DNA of 13,955 bases. Source: Candidatus Thiodiazotropha sp. (ex Gloverina cf. vestifex). Lineage in GTDB: Bacteria; Pseudomonadota; Gammaproteobacteria; Chromatiales; Chromatiaceae. This document shows, piece by piece, positions 13,893 to 13,955 of this stretch. Made by a program: the position numbers and the translations under genes. The notes below the pieces were generated by a model. That model saw only the letters and a program-made list of their open reading frames with translations, did not search any database and was not told the origin of the DNA. The stretch covers positions 1 through 13,955 of the forward strand of contig JAHXHT010000035.1 in NCBI GenBank assembly GCA_025656435.1, given 5' to 3'. Within the stretch, counting starts at the first letter, position 1. Every line of letters starts with the position of its first letter.

Positions 13893-13931
13893 TGTCAGCG
13901 AACGTTTCCTCTCGCTTGCTTCAAAACTGCC

Positions 13932-13955
13932 ATGAGCGAAGAAAAACAGTGCATT
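13932..13955 (+). CDS. Possible start of a gene cut by the window edge
   Basis: An ATG opens a frame of eight codons (MSEEKQCI) to the end of the window. It lies 79 bases after the previous stop on the same strand. No Shine-Dalgarno is visible, so this is a weak call based only on position and the polar, start-like composition. Confidence 0.25.

Noticed and set aside
1..13955. CRISPR arrays, tRNA, rRNA, transposases or toxin-antitoxin pairs
   Set aside because: I found no regularly spaced repeats, no tRNA or rRNA signatures and no transposase or toxin-like frames. The heptamer repeats at 10091-10210 are contiguous and degenerate, unlike CRISPR.

Overview
The window looks like a chromosomal segment of a sulfur-oxidising, CO2-fixing gammaproteobacterium, of the kind found among free-living Sedimenticola-like bacteria and chemosynthetic invertebrate symbionts. 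The main evidence is a form II RuBisCO gene (cbbM) followed by its activase genes cbbQ and cbbO on the same strand. A DUF302 protein and a FimX-like c-di-GMP protein of gammaproteobacterial type fit this. No taxonomic marker is present, so the assignment is an inference.

Left part (1-4350, + strand): a structured repeat at the edge, then two secreted, Pro/Arg/Tyr-rich proteins (191-802 and 1027-2235) that share short F/Y-R-F-R-P motifs and resemble no family I can name. Next come an orphan ParA-type ATPase (2305-2940), a membrane-anchored DUF302 protein (3078-3656), a terminator, and a single-pass membrane protein with 14-residue coiled-coil repeats (3825-4346). No ParB and no partition site are visible, so the ATPase probably positions some other cargo, or has another role.

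Middle (4375-7694, - strand): a 696-residue REC-PAS-GGDEF-EAL protein in which all the catalytic signatures are degenerate, as in the type IV pilus regulator FimX. Upstream of it is a class I DAHP synthase that opens the shikimate pathway.

Right part (7838-12667, - strand): cbbM, cbbQ and cbbO. CbbM fixes CO2. CbbQ (MoxR-type AAA+) and CbbO (von Willebrand A domain adaptor) together reactivate inhibited RuBisCO. A strong terminator lies after cbbM, and a hairpin plus an element of degenerate heptamer repeats lies between cbbQ and cbbO. This layout suggests stepwise lower expression of the activase relative to the enzyme. The 12668-13069 stretch upstream of cbbM has no gene. It holds AT-rich CTTATA repeats and 5'UTR hairpins, and a divergent promoter covered by a long inverted repeat. 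That promoter drives two conserved-looking but unrecognised small proteins (13070-13372 and 13397-13852). A possible gene start lies at the right edge.
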